Shown here piece by piece: positions 14,752 through 22,920 of a DNA stretch of 33,710 nucleotides. The notes below the pieces were generated by a model. The model was not told the origin of the DNA, searched no databases, and saw only the letters and a list, made by a program, of their open reading frames with translations. A program made the position numbers and the translations under genes. The stretch lies in contig NZ_JAEPMO010000031.1 in the NCBI RefSeq assembly GCF_017643905.1, positions 1-33,710 on the forward strand, written 5' to 3'. This stretch comes from Marivita sp. Its GTDB lineage: Bacteria; Pseudomonadota; Alphaproteobacteria; Rhodobacterales; Rhodobacteraceae. Positions within the stretch are counted from its first letter, which is position 1, and each line of letters begins with the position of its first letter.

Positions 14752-15949
14752 CGTTTACATCTGCGATTACATCCGAACCCCCATAGGGCGTTACGGTGGT
14801 GCATTGTCATCAGTCCGGCCGGATGATCTGGGGGCGGTGCCTATGCGCACCTTGATGGAGCGCAACCAGGGTGTTGATTGGGCGTCGGTGGACGAGGTGA
14901 TCTATGGCTGCGCCAATCAGGCAGGTGAAGACAACCGCAATGTTGCGCGCATGTCGCTGCTGCTGGCGGGTCTGCCTGAAACGGTACCCGGCACGACGAT
15001 GAACCGGCTTTGCGGGTCGGGCATGGATGCGGTGATCACGGCGGCGCGGGCCATCCGCGCAGGGGAGACCGAGCTGATGATTGCGGGTGGTGTTGAGAGC
15101 ATGTCGCGCGCGCCCTTCGTGATGCCCAAGGCCGACAGTGCCTTTTCGCGCAGCGCGTCAATCTACGACACAACCATTGGCTGGCGCTTCGTCAATCCTC
15201 TGATCAAAGCGCAATACGGCATCGATTCGATGCCCGAGACAGCTGAGAACGTCGCTGAAGATTTCTCTGTAAGCCGCGAGGATCAGGACGCTTTTGCGCT
15301 TAGGTCCCAGCATAAGGCTGGGATCGCAATGCAAAACGGTCGGCTGGCGCAGGAGATCACACCGGTCAGCATCCCGCAGCGAAAGGGAGCCCCCCGGATC
15401 GTCGACACTGACGAACACCCGCGTCCGGAAACGACGCTCGAGGCTCTCGCAAAGTTGCCTGCGCCTTTCCGCGAAGGCGGGTCGGTCACGGCGGGAAATG
15501 CCTCGGGCGTCAACGATGGCGCCGCGGCACTCATCCTCGCGTCTGAGGCGGCGGCCAACGCAAACGGTCTGACGCCGATTGCGCGGGTCTTGGGCGGAGC
15601 GACCGCTGGTGTGCCGCCACGGATCATGGGGTTCGGGCCGGCGCCTGCCTCGAAAAAGCTGATGGCACGGTTGGGTCTGTCGCAATCCGACTTTGACGTG
15701 ATCGAGCTGAACGAGGCCTTTGCCAGCCAAGGCCTTGCCACCTTGCGAGATCTGGGCATTGCGGATGACGATCCCCGAGTGAACCCCAATGGTGGTGCAA
15801 TCGCGCTTGGTCATCCGCTGGGCATGTCAGGCGCGCGGATTGTCGGCTCTGCGGTGTTGGAGTTGCAGGTCACACGCGGCAAACGCGCGCTGTCGACTAT
15901 GTGCATCGGTGTAGGACAGGGGATTGCAGTGGCCATTGAAGCCGTGTGA
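14744..15949 (+). CDS. pcaF: Acetyl-CoA acyltransferase, 3-oxoadipyl-CoA thiolase (PcaF/PaaJ) type
   Basis: A cytoplasmic thiolase (401 residues) that cleaves 3-oxoacyl-CoA with CoA to acetyl-CoA and a shortened acyl-CoA. The active site is complete: Cys90 in NRLCGSGMDAV, His357 in GGAIALGHPLGMSGAR and Cys387 in MCIGVGQG. The stretch DTTIGWRFVNPLIKAQYGID and the NASGVNDGAAALILASE block are characteristic of 3-oxoadipyl-CoA thiolases of the beta-ketoadipate and phenylacetate pathways. AGAAGGAAG lies 7 bases before ATG 14744. It overlaps the end of the disrupted fadB-like gene, so its expression may now depend on a truncated operon. The exact substrate (oxoadipyl-CoA versus other 3-oxoacyl-CoA) is inferred. 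Confidence 0.93.
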   Translation: MRDVYICDYIRTPIGRYGGALSSVRPDDLGAVPMRTLMERNQGVDWASVDEVIYGCANQAGEDNRNVARMSLLLAGLPETVPGTTMNRLCGSGMDAVITAARAIRAGETELMIAGGVESMSRAPFVMPKADSAFSRSASIYDTTIGWRFVNPLIKAQYGIDSMPETAENVAEDFSVSREDQDAFALRSQHKAGIAMQNGRLAQEITPVSIPQRKGAPRIVDTDEHPRPETTLEALAKLPAPFREGGSVTAGNASGVNDGAAALILASEAAANANGLTPIARVLGGATAGVPPRIMGFGPAPASKKLMARLGLSQSDFDVIELNEAFASQGLATLRDLGIADDDPRVNPNGGAIALGHPLGMSGARIVGSAVLELQVTRGKRALSTMCIGVGQGIAVAIEAV

Positions 15950-16166
15950 CACTGTTGGCCTTGACGCGGTAGTGCGCGGGTGAGGGCACATGGCGAAATG
16001 CAATGGTTCACGACAAGTGGCAGCGAGACATCGCTTGTATTTCTTTTCTTCGCAGCGCGTAGCCTTCACGCAAATCGGCGCCCCTACAATGGCGTTCGCC
16101 GGACGACTTTGATCAAACCGGGCAACAGCAAGCACGTTTGCAAGACCTGTGTCTCGATATGGAACC

Positions 16167-17027
16167 CTAAAGCGCATTCCAGAATGCTTCGGCTGCGGGG
16201 CCCAAATGGCGGTCATCGGAGCGAATTTTGCGTAATTGCCGACGGGTCTCCGGGTCTCGCGGCATGAGAAAGGCCAGCTCTTCGGGTTGATGTTGCAATG
16301 CACCGCGCGGCAGGATCGTGGCCCCGAGACCCGCGCGTACAAAGGAGAGCAGAGCGGTTGTGTTGCGGGCCTCCAGATTGCAGGCCTCCAAAAGCTCTGT
16401 CACGCGTGGATGGTCGACAAGGTGGCAAAGCGGGTTTGCGATGAGAGGTTCCCGCTCGAGCAGGTCCCACGAAAGAGCGCAGCCGTCCGCAATCGCCCGC
16501 GAGATCTGGCCATCCTTCCGACAGACAATACCAAGGTCGTCTTCGAGGATAAGATTGCCGTTTGCCGGATCGTCCGGTGTCGCCGACAGGATACCGATAT
16601 CGGCGGCGTCGAGTTTGACCCGTTGGCGCACCGCCGCGCTGTCCAGGTCGCTGATTTCGAGCCTCACGTCCGGGCGGATGCGGCGGAACGCGGCGATCAC
16701 CTCGGGTAAGACGGCAATCGTCGCCGAGGGCACAGCTGCAATTCGGACGGTGCCCGCGGTAGAGATTGCGTGTCTTCCGATGGCCTCGATGCTGCGGGAA
16801 AATGCATCCGTGGCACGGCTGCTTTCCTCCAATACGAGCTGACCGAGCGGCGTCAGCCGGTTCTTGCGGTCGGTCTCAAAGAGGGGCGCGCCTATGTCGG
16901 CCTCCAATTGGGCGAGCGTCATCGACACGGCTGAGGGCGTTCGGGCGAGCAGCGAGGAGGCCGCGATAAGGGATCCCTGCTCGGCGACGATCCGGAAAGT
17001 GCGAAGCATTTCAAGCTTGATAGCCAT
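16167..17027 (-). CDS. LysR family transcriptional regulator
   Basis: A 286-residue LysR protein. The N-terminal winged helix (KLEMLRTFRIVAEQGSLIAA ... PSAVSMTLAQLEADIGAPLF) is followed by a linker helix and a periplasmic-binding-fold effector domain starting at about residue 92 (TVRIAAVPSATIAVLPEVIA). It is transcribed away from the aldehyde dehydrogenase operon. The 93-bp gap holds several TTCAGG/CCTGAA boxes, one abutting its start codon. This is the standard LysR arrangement for inducer-dependent control of the divergent operon with negative autoregulation. I expect the inducer to be the substrate or an intermediate of that operon. Confidence 0.93.
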   Translation of the reverse strand: MAIKLEMLRTFRIVAEQGSLIAASSLLARTPSAVSMTLAQLEADIGAPLFETDRKNRLTPLGQLVLEESSRATDAFSRSIEAIGRHAISTAGTVRIAAVPSATIAVLPEVIAAFRRIRPDVRLEISDLDSAAVRQRVKLDAADIGILSATPDDPANGNLILEDDLGIVCRKDGQISRAIADGCALSWDLLEREPLIANPLCHLVDHPRVTELLEACNLEARNTTALLSFVRAGLGATILPRGALQHQPEELAFLMPRDPETRRQLRKIRSDDRHLGPAAEAFWNAL

Positions 17028-17073
17028 TTCAGGTTTCCTGAAGTTGCGTTCAGATCTTCAAGATTGCCTGAAA
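17028..17073. promoter_or_regulatory. TTCAGG/CCTGAA box cluster between LysR gene and operon
   Basis: A perfect dyad TTCAGG-TTT-CCTGAA (17028-17042) touches the LysR start codon. A second, looser dyad, TTCAG (17049-17053) and CCTGAA (17067-17072), lies toward the operon. Two spaced dyads fit LysR recognition and activation sites; assignment to this LysR protein is by position. Confidence 0.55.
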
Positions 17074-17120
17074 TACCTCTCCTCGTTTAGGACTGATGTC
17101 AAGCAGGACGAGGATGAGCG

Positions 17121-18566
17121 ATGCAGACCGGACTCTATATTGATGGCCGCTGGGACTCCGGCGTAAGCCAGCTTGAAAATCGAAACCCGTCGGATGTGTC
17201 GGATTTGATCGGGCTCTATGCTCAGGCCGGGGCTGATCAGCTGGATGAAGCGTTGCACGCTGCCAAACGTGCGCAGGTGGCTTGGTGGGCAGCGGGCATC
17301 CAGAAACGCCACGACGTGCTGATGGCGATCGGGACCGAGTTGATGGCTCGCGCCGCAGAGATTGGTCGCATCATTGCCCGCGAGGAAGGCAAGCCGCTGG
17401 CCGAAGGCAAAGGCGAAGTCTATCGCGCCGGGCAGTTCTTTACCTATTTCGCGGGTGAGTGTCTCCGAAATCAGGGTGATCTGGCCGAAAGTGTCCGACC
17501 CGGGGTCGAGATCGACGTGCGCCGCGAGCCGGTGGGTGTGGTGGCGATCATCTCGCCCTGGAATTTCCCGGTGGCTACGCCTGCTTGGAAGATCGCCCCA
17601 GCACTTGCCTTCGGCAATTCGGTGGTCTGGAAACCCGCGAACCTGACCCCGGCCAGCGCGGTGGCCCTGACCGAGATCATTGCCAAGCAGGATATTCCTG
17701 CAGGGCTTTTCAATCTTGTCGCGGGTCCGGGCCGCGATGTTGGCCAGCGACTTGTGGAGAGCCGCGACGTGGCGGCGATCAGCTTTACCGGTTCTGTCCC
17801 CGTTGGGCGCGGTATCGCCGCTTCGGCCATCGAGAACATGACGAAGGTGCAGATGGAGATGGGGTCGAAAAACCCCATGGTCATCATGGACGACGCCGAT
17901 CTTGATCTCGCGGTCGCAAATGCTTGCGGAGCGGCCTTCGGCGGGACAGGCCAGAAATGCACCGCCGCCTCGCGCCTGATCGTCCATGCATCGATCCATG
18001 ATGCCTTCGTCGAAAAGCTGGTGACGGCGACCGAGGCGCTGAAGGTCGGTCATGCTCTGGAAGACGGTACACAGTTGGGTCCCGTGGTCAGTGAAGATCA
18101 ACTGAAGCAAAACCTCGACTATATCGATATCGGCAAAAGCGAAGGCGCGGAATTGCTGACTGGTGGAGAGCGCCTGGAGTGCGGGACCGAGGGCTACTAC
18201 ATGGCCCCCGCCATTTTCGCGGGCACAACCAACGACATGCGGATCAACCGCGAGGAAATGTTTGCGCCGATCACTTGTGTGATGAAGGCCGATAGCTATG
18301 ACGAGGCGCTGGCCATTGCCAACGACAGCGCGTTCGGCCTGACTGCCGGGATCATGACCCGCAGTCTTGCGCGTGCGAGCCACTTCCGCGCCAACATGCG
18401 GGCCGGCTGTGTGATGGTGAACCTGCCGACGGCGGGTACCGATTATCATGTCCCCTTCGGAGGGCGCGGTGCGTCCTCTTACGGCCCGCGCGAGCAGGGC
18501 ACCTATGCCGCAGAGTTCTACACATCCGTGAAGACCGCCTATGTCGCGGCGGGCGAGCCGACATGA
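17121..18566 (+). CDS. NAD(P)-dependent aldehyde dehydrogenase
   Basis: A 481-residue cytoplasmic aldehyde dehydrogenase that oxidises an aldehyde to the acid. The family motifs are intact: VAIISPWNFPVATPAWKIAP, cofactor strand FTGSVPVGR, general base Glu246 (MEMGSKNP) and nucleophile Cys280 (GTGQKCTAASRL). It also has EEMFAPITCVM and PFGGRGASSYGPREQG. Overall it resembles 2-oxoglutarate-semialdehyde / 2,5-dioxovalerate dehydrogenases, although betaine-aldehyde-type relatives are also close. GAGGA lies 6 bases before the start. It is the first gene of the LysR-controlled operon and overlaps the next gene by ATGA. The product acid is unknown. Confidence 0.92.
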   Translation: MQTGLYIDGRWDSGVSQLENRNPSDVSDLIGLYAQAGADQLDEALHAAKRAQVAWWAAGIQKRHDVLMAIGTELMARAAEIGRIIAREEGKPLAEGKGEVYRAGQFFTYFAGECLRNQGDLAESVRPGVEIDVRREPVGVVAIISPWNFPVATPAWKIAPALAFGNSVVWKPANLTPASAVALTEIIAKQDIPAGLFNLVAGPGRDVGQRLVESRDVAAISFTGSVPVGRGIAASAIENMTKVQMEMGSKNPMVIMDDADLDLAVANACGAAFGGTGQKCTAASRLIVHASIHDAFVEKLVTATEALKVGHALEDGTQLGPVVSEDQLKQNLDYIDIGKSEGAELLTGGERLECGTEGYYMAPAIFAGTTNDMRINREEMFAPITCVMKADSYDEALAIANDSAFGLTAGIMTRSLARASHFRANMRAGCVMVNLPTAGTDYHVPFGGRGASSYGPREQGTYAAEFYTSVKTAYVAAGEPT

Positions 18567-19576
18567 GCGTGCTGATCGACGGCCTGCAATATGCCAACTG
18601 GTCCGAAGAAATCTTCCGACAGATGCGCGCGGGCGGTGTGGACGCTGTGCATGTCACCATCACCTACCACGAAACGTTCCGCGAGACGGTGCTGCAGATC
18701 GAACGCTGGAACCGCTGGTTCGAACAGTTCCCAGACCTGATCTTCCAGGGCCGCACAGCCGCGGACGTCAAACTGGCGCAAGAGACCGGTCGTACGGCGA
18801 TCTTTTTTGGTTCGCAAAACCCGTCCTGTATCGAGGACGATATCGGATTGGTCGAGATCCTGCACACGCTGGGTCTGCGCTTCATGCAACTGACCTACAA
18901 CAACCAGTCGCTGCTGGCGACGGGCTGCTATGAGGATGACGACGCAGGGCTGACGCGCATGGGCCGCGAGGTTGTGGCCGAAATGAACCGGGTCGGAATG
19001 GTCGTGGACATGAGCCATTCCGGCGAACGCTCGACCCTTGAGGCGATCGAACACTCGACCCGCCCCATTGCGATCACCCATGCAAATCCCGCCAACTGGC
19101 ACGCGGCCTTGCGCAACAAGTCCGACACCGTGCTGAAGGCCTTGGGGGAAACCGGCGGGATGCTGGGTTTTTCGGTCTATCCGCATCACCTGAAGGGGGG
19201 CAGCGGTTGCACGCTGCAGGACTTCTGCGAGATGATCGCGCGGACTGCCGACGTGATGGGCATCAACCAGATCGGGATTGGCACTGATCTTTGCCAGGAT
19301 CAACCTGACAGCATTGTCGAATGGATGCGCGTCGGTCGCTGGACCAAGCGGATCGACTATGGCGAGGGCAGCGCTGCGGCGCCGGGTTTTCCTGAAATGC
19401 CCAAGTGGTTCGTCGACAACCGGGATTTCGGGAACATCCGCGCTGGCTTGCGTGCCGTTGGGATAAGCGATGCAGATGTGGACGCGGTCATGGGCGAAAA
19501 CTGGCTGCGTTTCTTCGAGACAAGTTTCAGCGGTGTCCCTGCAACGGGCGACGCGACCGCGCGCGGCGCGGAATGA
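18563..19576 (+). CDS. M19 (renal dipeptidase)-like protein with altered metal site
   Basis: A 337-residue TIM-barrel protein of the M19 membrane-dipeptidase family, without signal peptide. The family normally opens with DGHNDLP, whose His and Asp bind zinc. Here it is DGLQYANW, so both ligands are absent, and the bridging Glu region reads FFGSQNPSCIEDD. The later ligands remain: His152 in VVDMSHSG, His173 in ITHANP, and Asp in GIGTDLCQDQ. Related M19-like proteins occur next to dimethylglycine catabolism genes in Pseudomonas, which fits a role with methylated amines rather than peptides (recalled knowledge). It starts inside the aldehyde dehydrogenase stop (ATGA). The fold is certain; catalysis of dipeptide hydrolysis is unlikely. 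Confidence 0.87.
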   Translation: MSVLIDGLQYANWSEEIFRQMRAGGVDAVHVTITYHETFRETVLQIERWNRWFEQFPDLIFQGRTAADVKLAQETGRTAIFFGSQNPSCIEDDIGLVEILHTLGLRFMQLTYNNQSLLATGCYEDDDAGLTRMGREVVAEMNRVGMVVDMSHSGERSTLEAIEHSTRPIAITHANPANWHAALRNKSDTVLKALGETGGMLGFSVYPHHLKGGSGCTLQDFCEMIARTADVMGINQIGIGTDLCQDQPDSIVEWMRVGRWTKRIDYGEGSAAAPGFPEMPKWFVDNRDFGNIRAGLRAVGISDADVDAVMGENWLRFFETSFSGVPATGDATARGAE

Positions 19577-19621
19577 CCACCCGCACGGGAGGCGGGAAGA
19601 TCTTTTTTGGGGAGGACCAAA

Positions 19622-21172
19622 ATGACCGAAACGACTGAAACCAGAGCGCCTACCGCCGATTTTGGACGGGTGGATAAACCCCTGTTCGCGGTAACCGGTG
19701 GCTTTATCGCCCTGTTCTGTGCGCTGGCTCTCTACGATATCGACCTGCTGTCGCGCATGGTCGATTGGGGCTTTAACGTCTCGGCCAAGTATTTCGGCCT
19801 CTATTGGCAGGTGCTGCTGCTGGCCACGTTCCTGATCGGTCTTGTGCTATGCGTTTTGCCCGGTGCGAAGACCCGAATGGGCAATCTGGCCACACCAGAA
19901 TTCACGGTGTTCCAATGGGGCTCCATGATCATGTGCACGCTTCTGGCAGGCGGCGGCGTCTTCTGGGCTGCGGGCGAGCCGATTGCGCATTATCTCTCCA
20001 CTCCGCCGCTCTTTGGTGATCTGAGCGGTGACCCTCAGGCGCAGACCCACGCGGCGCTGGCGCAAAGCTTTTTGCATTGGGGCTTTCTTGCCTGGGCGAT
20101 CCTGGGGTCGCTGACCACGGTGATGTTGATGCATTACCACTATGACAAGGGTCTGCCCCTGGCGCCGCGCACACTTCTCTATCCGGTGTTCGGTGACAAG
20201 GCGATCAACGGTCCGATTGGCCTGATCGCGGATGCGTCATGCATCATTGCGGTGGTCGCAGGCACCGTCGGTCCGATCGGCTTTCTGGGATTGCAGATGT
20301 CCTACGGACTGAACGCGCTCTTCGGCATACCGGACACCTTCGCCACCCAGACTGTCGTGATCCTGGCGCTGGCCAGCCTTTACACCGTTTCGGCGATTTC
20401 CGGTCTGTCGAAAGGCATCCAGCTTTTGTCAAAGATCAATGTGATCCTGGCTTTCGTCCTGCTGGCTTTCATGCTTATCGCCGGTCCGACTTTCTTCATC
20501 TTTGACGGCTTTGCCGGGGGCATGGGCGTTTACCTGTCGAACTTCTTTGACATGGCGATGTATCGCGGCGAAGCGGGCTTGTTCGGCGAACCGGGCTGGC
20601 TGGGCTGGTGGACAGTGTTCTTCTGGGGCTGGTTCATGGGGTACGGTCCGCTGATGGCGATCTTCATCGCTCGTGTCAGCCGGGGCAGGTCGATCCGGTC
20701 CATCATCCTGATGCTGTCCATCGTTGCGCCTATCGTCACCAATTTCTGGTTCACCCTCATTGGTGGTACTGGCATTGGACTCGCGCAGGCAACCGCAGGC
20801 GTCATTTCAGGACCGTTCGAAGGCTTCAACCTGCCGGCTGGACTGTTGGCCATCACTCAGGCCATGCCGCTGGGCTTTTTGCTGTCGCTGCTGTTTCTTG
20901 TGCTAACGATGATCTTCGTCGCCACCACAAGCGACTCGATGAGTTACGTGATCGCAACGTCCATGTCTGACGACAATCCTTCGACTGCGCTGCGTGCCTT
21001 CTGGGGGCTTGCAATGGCGGTGATGGCACTGATCCTGATCTCGACCGGGTCGGGCGGCATCGGCAAGCTGCAAAGCTTTATCGTGGTAACGGCGGTTCCC
21101 GTGTCGCTGGTGCTGCTACCGTCGCTTTGGGATGCATTGCGCATCACGTTGATGCTGGGCAAGAAAGCCTGA
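19622..21172 (+). CDS. BCCT family transporter with non-canonical substrate box
   Basis: An inner-membrane carrier (516 residues, 12 predicted helices) of the betaine/carnitine/choline family. It is recognised by LAGGGVFWAAGEPIAHYLST, IARVSRGRSIRSIILM and FVATTSDSMSYVIA. The TM8 aromatic box, which in glycine-betaine carriers reads WAWWISWSPF, is here WGWFMGYGPL (335-344). Two box Trp positions are Phe338 and Tyr341, and the glycine-rich GxGxG helix is LLAGGG. So the substrate is probably not plain glycine betaine. GGGGAGGA is 4-11 bases before ATG 19622. It supplies the substrate for the enzymes in the same operon; the coupling ion is unclear. Confidence 0.93.
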   Translation: MTETTETRAPTADFGRVDKPLFAVTGGFIALFCALALYDIDLLSRMVDWGFNVSAKYFGLYWQVLLLATFLIGLVLCVLPGAKTRMGNLATPEFTVFQWGSMIMCTLLAGGGVFWAAGEPIAHYLSTPPLFGDLSGDPQAQTHAALAQSFLHWGFLAWAILGSLTTVMLMHYHYDKGLPLAPRTLLYPVFGDKAINGPIGLIADASCIIAVVAGTVGPIGFLGLQMSYGLNALFGIPDTFATQTVVILALASLYTVSAISGLSKGIQLLSKINVILAFVLLAFMLIAGPTFFIFDGFAGGMGVYLSNFFDMAMYRGEAGLFGEPGWLGWWTVFFWGWFMGYGPLMAIFIARVSRGRSIRSIILMLSIVAPIVTNFWFTLIGGTGIGLAQATAGVISGPFEGFNLPAGLLAITQAMPLGFLLSLLFLVLTMIFVATTSDSMSYVIATSMSDDNPSTALRAFWGLAMAVMALILISTGSGGIGKLQSFIVVTAVPVSLVLLPSLWDALRITLMLGKKA

Positions 21173-21185
21173 TCATAGTTCAATA

Positions 21186-21214
21186 GGCGCGGGCGGACCA
21201 AAACCGGCCGCGCC
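21186..21214 (+). other. Intercistronic GC-rich hairpin after the BCCT gene
   Basis: GGCGCGGGCGG (21186-21196) faces CCGGCCGCGCC (21204-21214) with one mismatch and an ACCAAAA loop, 13 bases after the transporter stop. With no T-run it more likely stabilises the upstream mRNA or limits read-through into the next gene than ends transcription. Confidence 0.4.
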
Positions 21215-21240
21215 ATGGACCGATGACCCGCGAGGACACC

Positions 21241-22920
21241 ATGGATTGCGCTTCCCTGAACCCGATGCCCGAGGCCGCAGCGTTCCGCCGTCCGCCGTCG
21301 GAAGTGATGCGGTTGGCACGGATGGGCAGCGCGCACCCGACGCGCCTGTCGTTCCTTCGAAACCTCCTGCGTCGGGTGATCGAGGAAGGGTGGACGTTCG
21401 ACCGGCCGGTCTGGGAGATCGACGCAACAGGCGTCGGACGCGCCGTCTATCGCGCCACTGGGCCGGATCGAACATACTCGTTGGTGGCATTCGCGCATGA
21501 TCTGCCTGACGAGATGCGCTCGGACCGTGTGATCGCCACAGCCTGGGATGCAACCTTCGCTCTCTTCGACGGGGAACCCACATCCGCTGATCTGGACCGC
21601 TTGCAGGCCAACGTTCCACTCCAGGAAGCCGGTCGCGTCAGCCCTCTGGAACTGACGCTGAGCCGTGCAAACCGCTCGGTGCGGCTGTTCGGCCATGTCA
21701 TCGAACGGCTTGCCAAAGGGTTGCAGCCCGACATGGCCGAGGTCGAGGCGGTCGGATACCTGATGCGGACCACAGCCGTTTATGGTTCTGGCAAGTTCGG
21801 TGCCGCCGACCGCGCCGCCATTGCGGATAGACCTGAACTTAGCGCACCCTTTCAGGCCGAGATGCTGTCGGTCTGGCTGACACGCCAATTCACTGTAGAC
21901 ATCGCGGAACACTTGGCCTTCGTTCGCGGCGGAGCCGCAGCGGTGCGGCTGGATTCTGCCATCAAGAAAGGGCTGGGTGTCGGCAATTCCACCGGGCTCG
22001 GTATGGCCCCGTTCCTGGTGCGCCACCCCGTGTTGTTGAACAACTGGATGATGGCGCGCGAAGAGGCACTTGCGCGCGTCCGATCGCAAGATGGGGCAAG
22101 TGCCGAAGCGGTGGCCGGTTTCCGTACGGCCCTTGGGGAAGCGAGAGAGAATGCCGAGCTGTGGCAGTCAAGCCATCCGATCCAGATCGAGAAACTCGCC
22201 GCCTTGCGAGATGACCTTTCTAGTCTCGCCGACCGGATCTCGACCTGGCCTGAACGGAATTCGCAAAAGCCCTGGGACGCGCTCTGGCACTGGGGCGAGA
22301 CCGCATTGTCGCTGGAAGGACAGGAGGCGTTGATCGCGCTGATGCTTGAGCCAAATGGTGATCTTGTCGACGGGCTGGCCGATTGCATGACGGCGGACGA
22401 AGGAGCTTCGTTCCGGCTGGATGGTGCCATGACCGTAGCGACACTGTCTGCCAGCCTGAGAGACCACTACGATTGGGTGCTGGGCATTGATTTCGATCAG
22501 CCAGAAAACGTTGCGCGGTTCTGGTACGTCTCCGAGGAAAAGCTGGAACCACGGCTGGGCAATCGGTTCGAGGAGGACGGCGCGTCGCTCGAGCAACCGT
22601 TGTGCATAGCTCGGCTGGCGCAAGACCTTCATTCGGCACTGGCAGCCTGGCCCGGCGATGTCGCATTGGCGGCATTCCTGCTGGCCCATCCCGAGCATCG
22701 GTTCATGGCGAGGCGGGTACAAATCCTTCACCGCTATCCCTATGCCGAGGTGCAGGACAACCTGATCGCTGAACAGATGCTGCCGATCGATCTGATGCGC
22801 TGCAAGCTGGCCTTCTTCGGTGCCAGCCGTTTCGACCCACGGTCCGACAAATGGGTGCGGATCAGCCTGTTTCAGGGGCTGCCATATCCTTCGGACATGT
22901 CCCCGGAAGGCTGGCCATGA
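21241..22920 (+). CDS. Large conserved-looking protein of unknown function
   Basis: I do not recognise a named domain in this 559-residue protein. It is soluble, with no signal peptide and no long hydrophobic segment, mixed alpha/beta in appearance and rich in charged residues. Distinct segments are VYRATGPDRTYSLVAFAHDL near residue 70, AIKKGLGVGNSTGLGMAPFL near 245 (a Gly-rich loop that could hold a phosphate or cofactor) and ENVARFWYVSEEKLEPRLGN near 425. I prefer ATG 21241, with AGGA 5 bases upstream, over ATG 21223. Its end overlaps the DUF3726 gene by ATGA, so the two are co-translated and probably work together. It is encoded between a BCCT carrier and a RidA gene, so an enzymatic or assembly role in the same pathway is likely. 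Confidence 0.8.
   Translation: MDCASLNPMPEAAAFRRPPSEVMRLARMGSAHPTRLSFLRNLLRRVIEEGWTFDRPVWEIDATGVGRAVYRATGPDRTYSLVAFAHDLPDEMRSDRVIATAWDATFALFDGEPTSADLDRLQANVPLQEAGRVSPLELTLSRANRSVRLFGHVIERLAKGLQPDMAEVEAVGYLMRTTAVYGSGKFGAADRAAIADRPELSAPFQAEMLSVWLTRQFTVDIAEHLAFVRGGAAAVRLDSAIKKGLGVGNSTGLGMAPFLVRHPVLLNNWMMAREEALARVRSQDGASAEAVAGFRTALGEARENAELWQSSHPIQIEKLAALRDDLSSLADRISTWPERNSQKPWDALWHWGETALSLEGQEALIALMLEPNGDLVDGLADCMTADEGASFRLDGAMTVATLSASLRDHYDWVLGIDFDQPENVARFWYVSEEKLEPRLGNRFEEDGASLEQPLCIARLAQDLHSALAAWPGDVALAAFLLAHPEHRFMARRVQILHRYPYAEVQDNLIAEQMLPIDLMRCKLAFFGASRFDPRSDKWVRISLFQGLPYPSDMSPEGWP

Noticed and set aside
17058-18449. 463-codon open frame on the minus strand
   Set aside because: It lies entirely antisense to the aldehyde dehydrogenase, has His/Arg/Asp-rich shadow composition and no domain. 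The plus-strand gene has every family motif.
20944-22089. 381-codon minus-strand open frame
   Set aside because: It is antisense to the BCCT gene end and the 559-aa gene, with composition typical of a GC-rich shadow frame.
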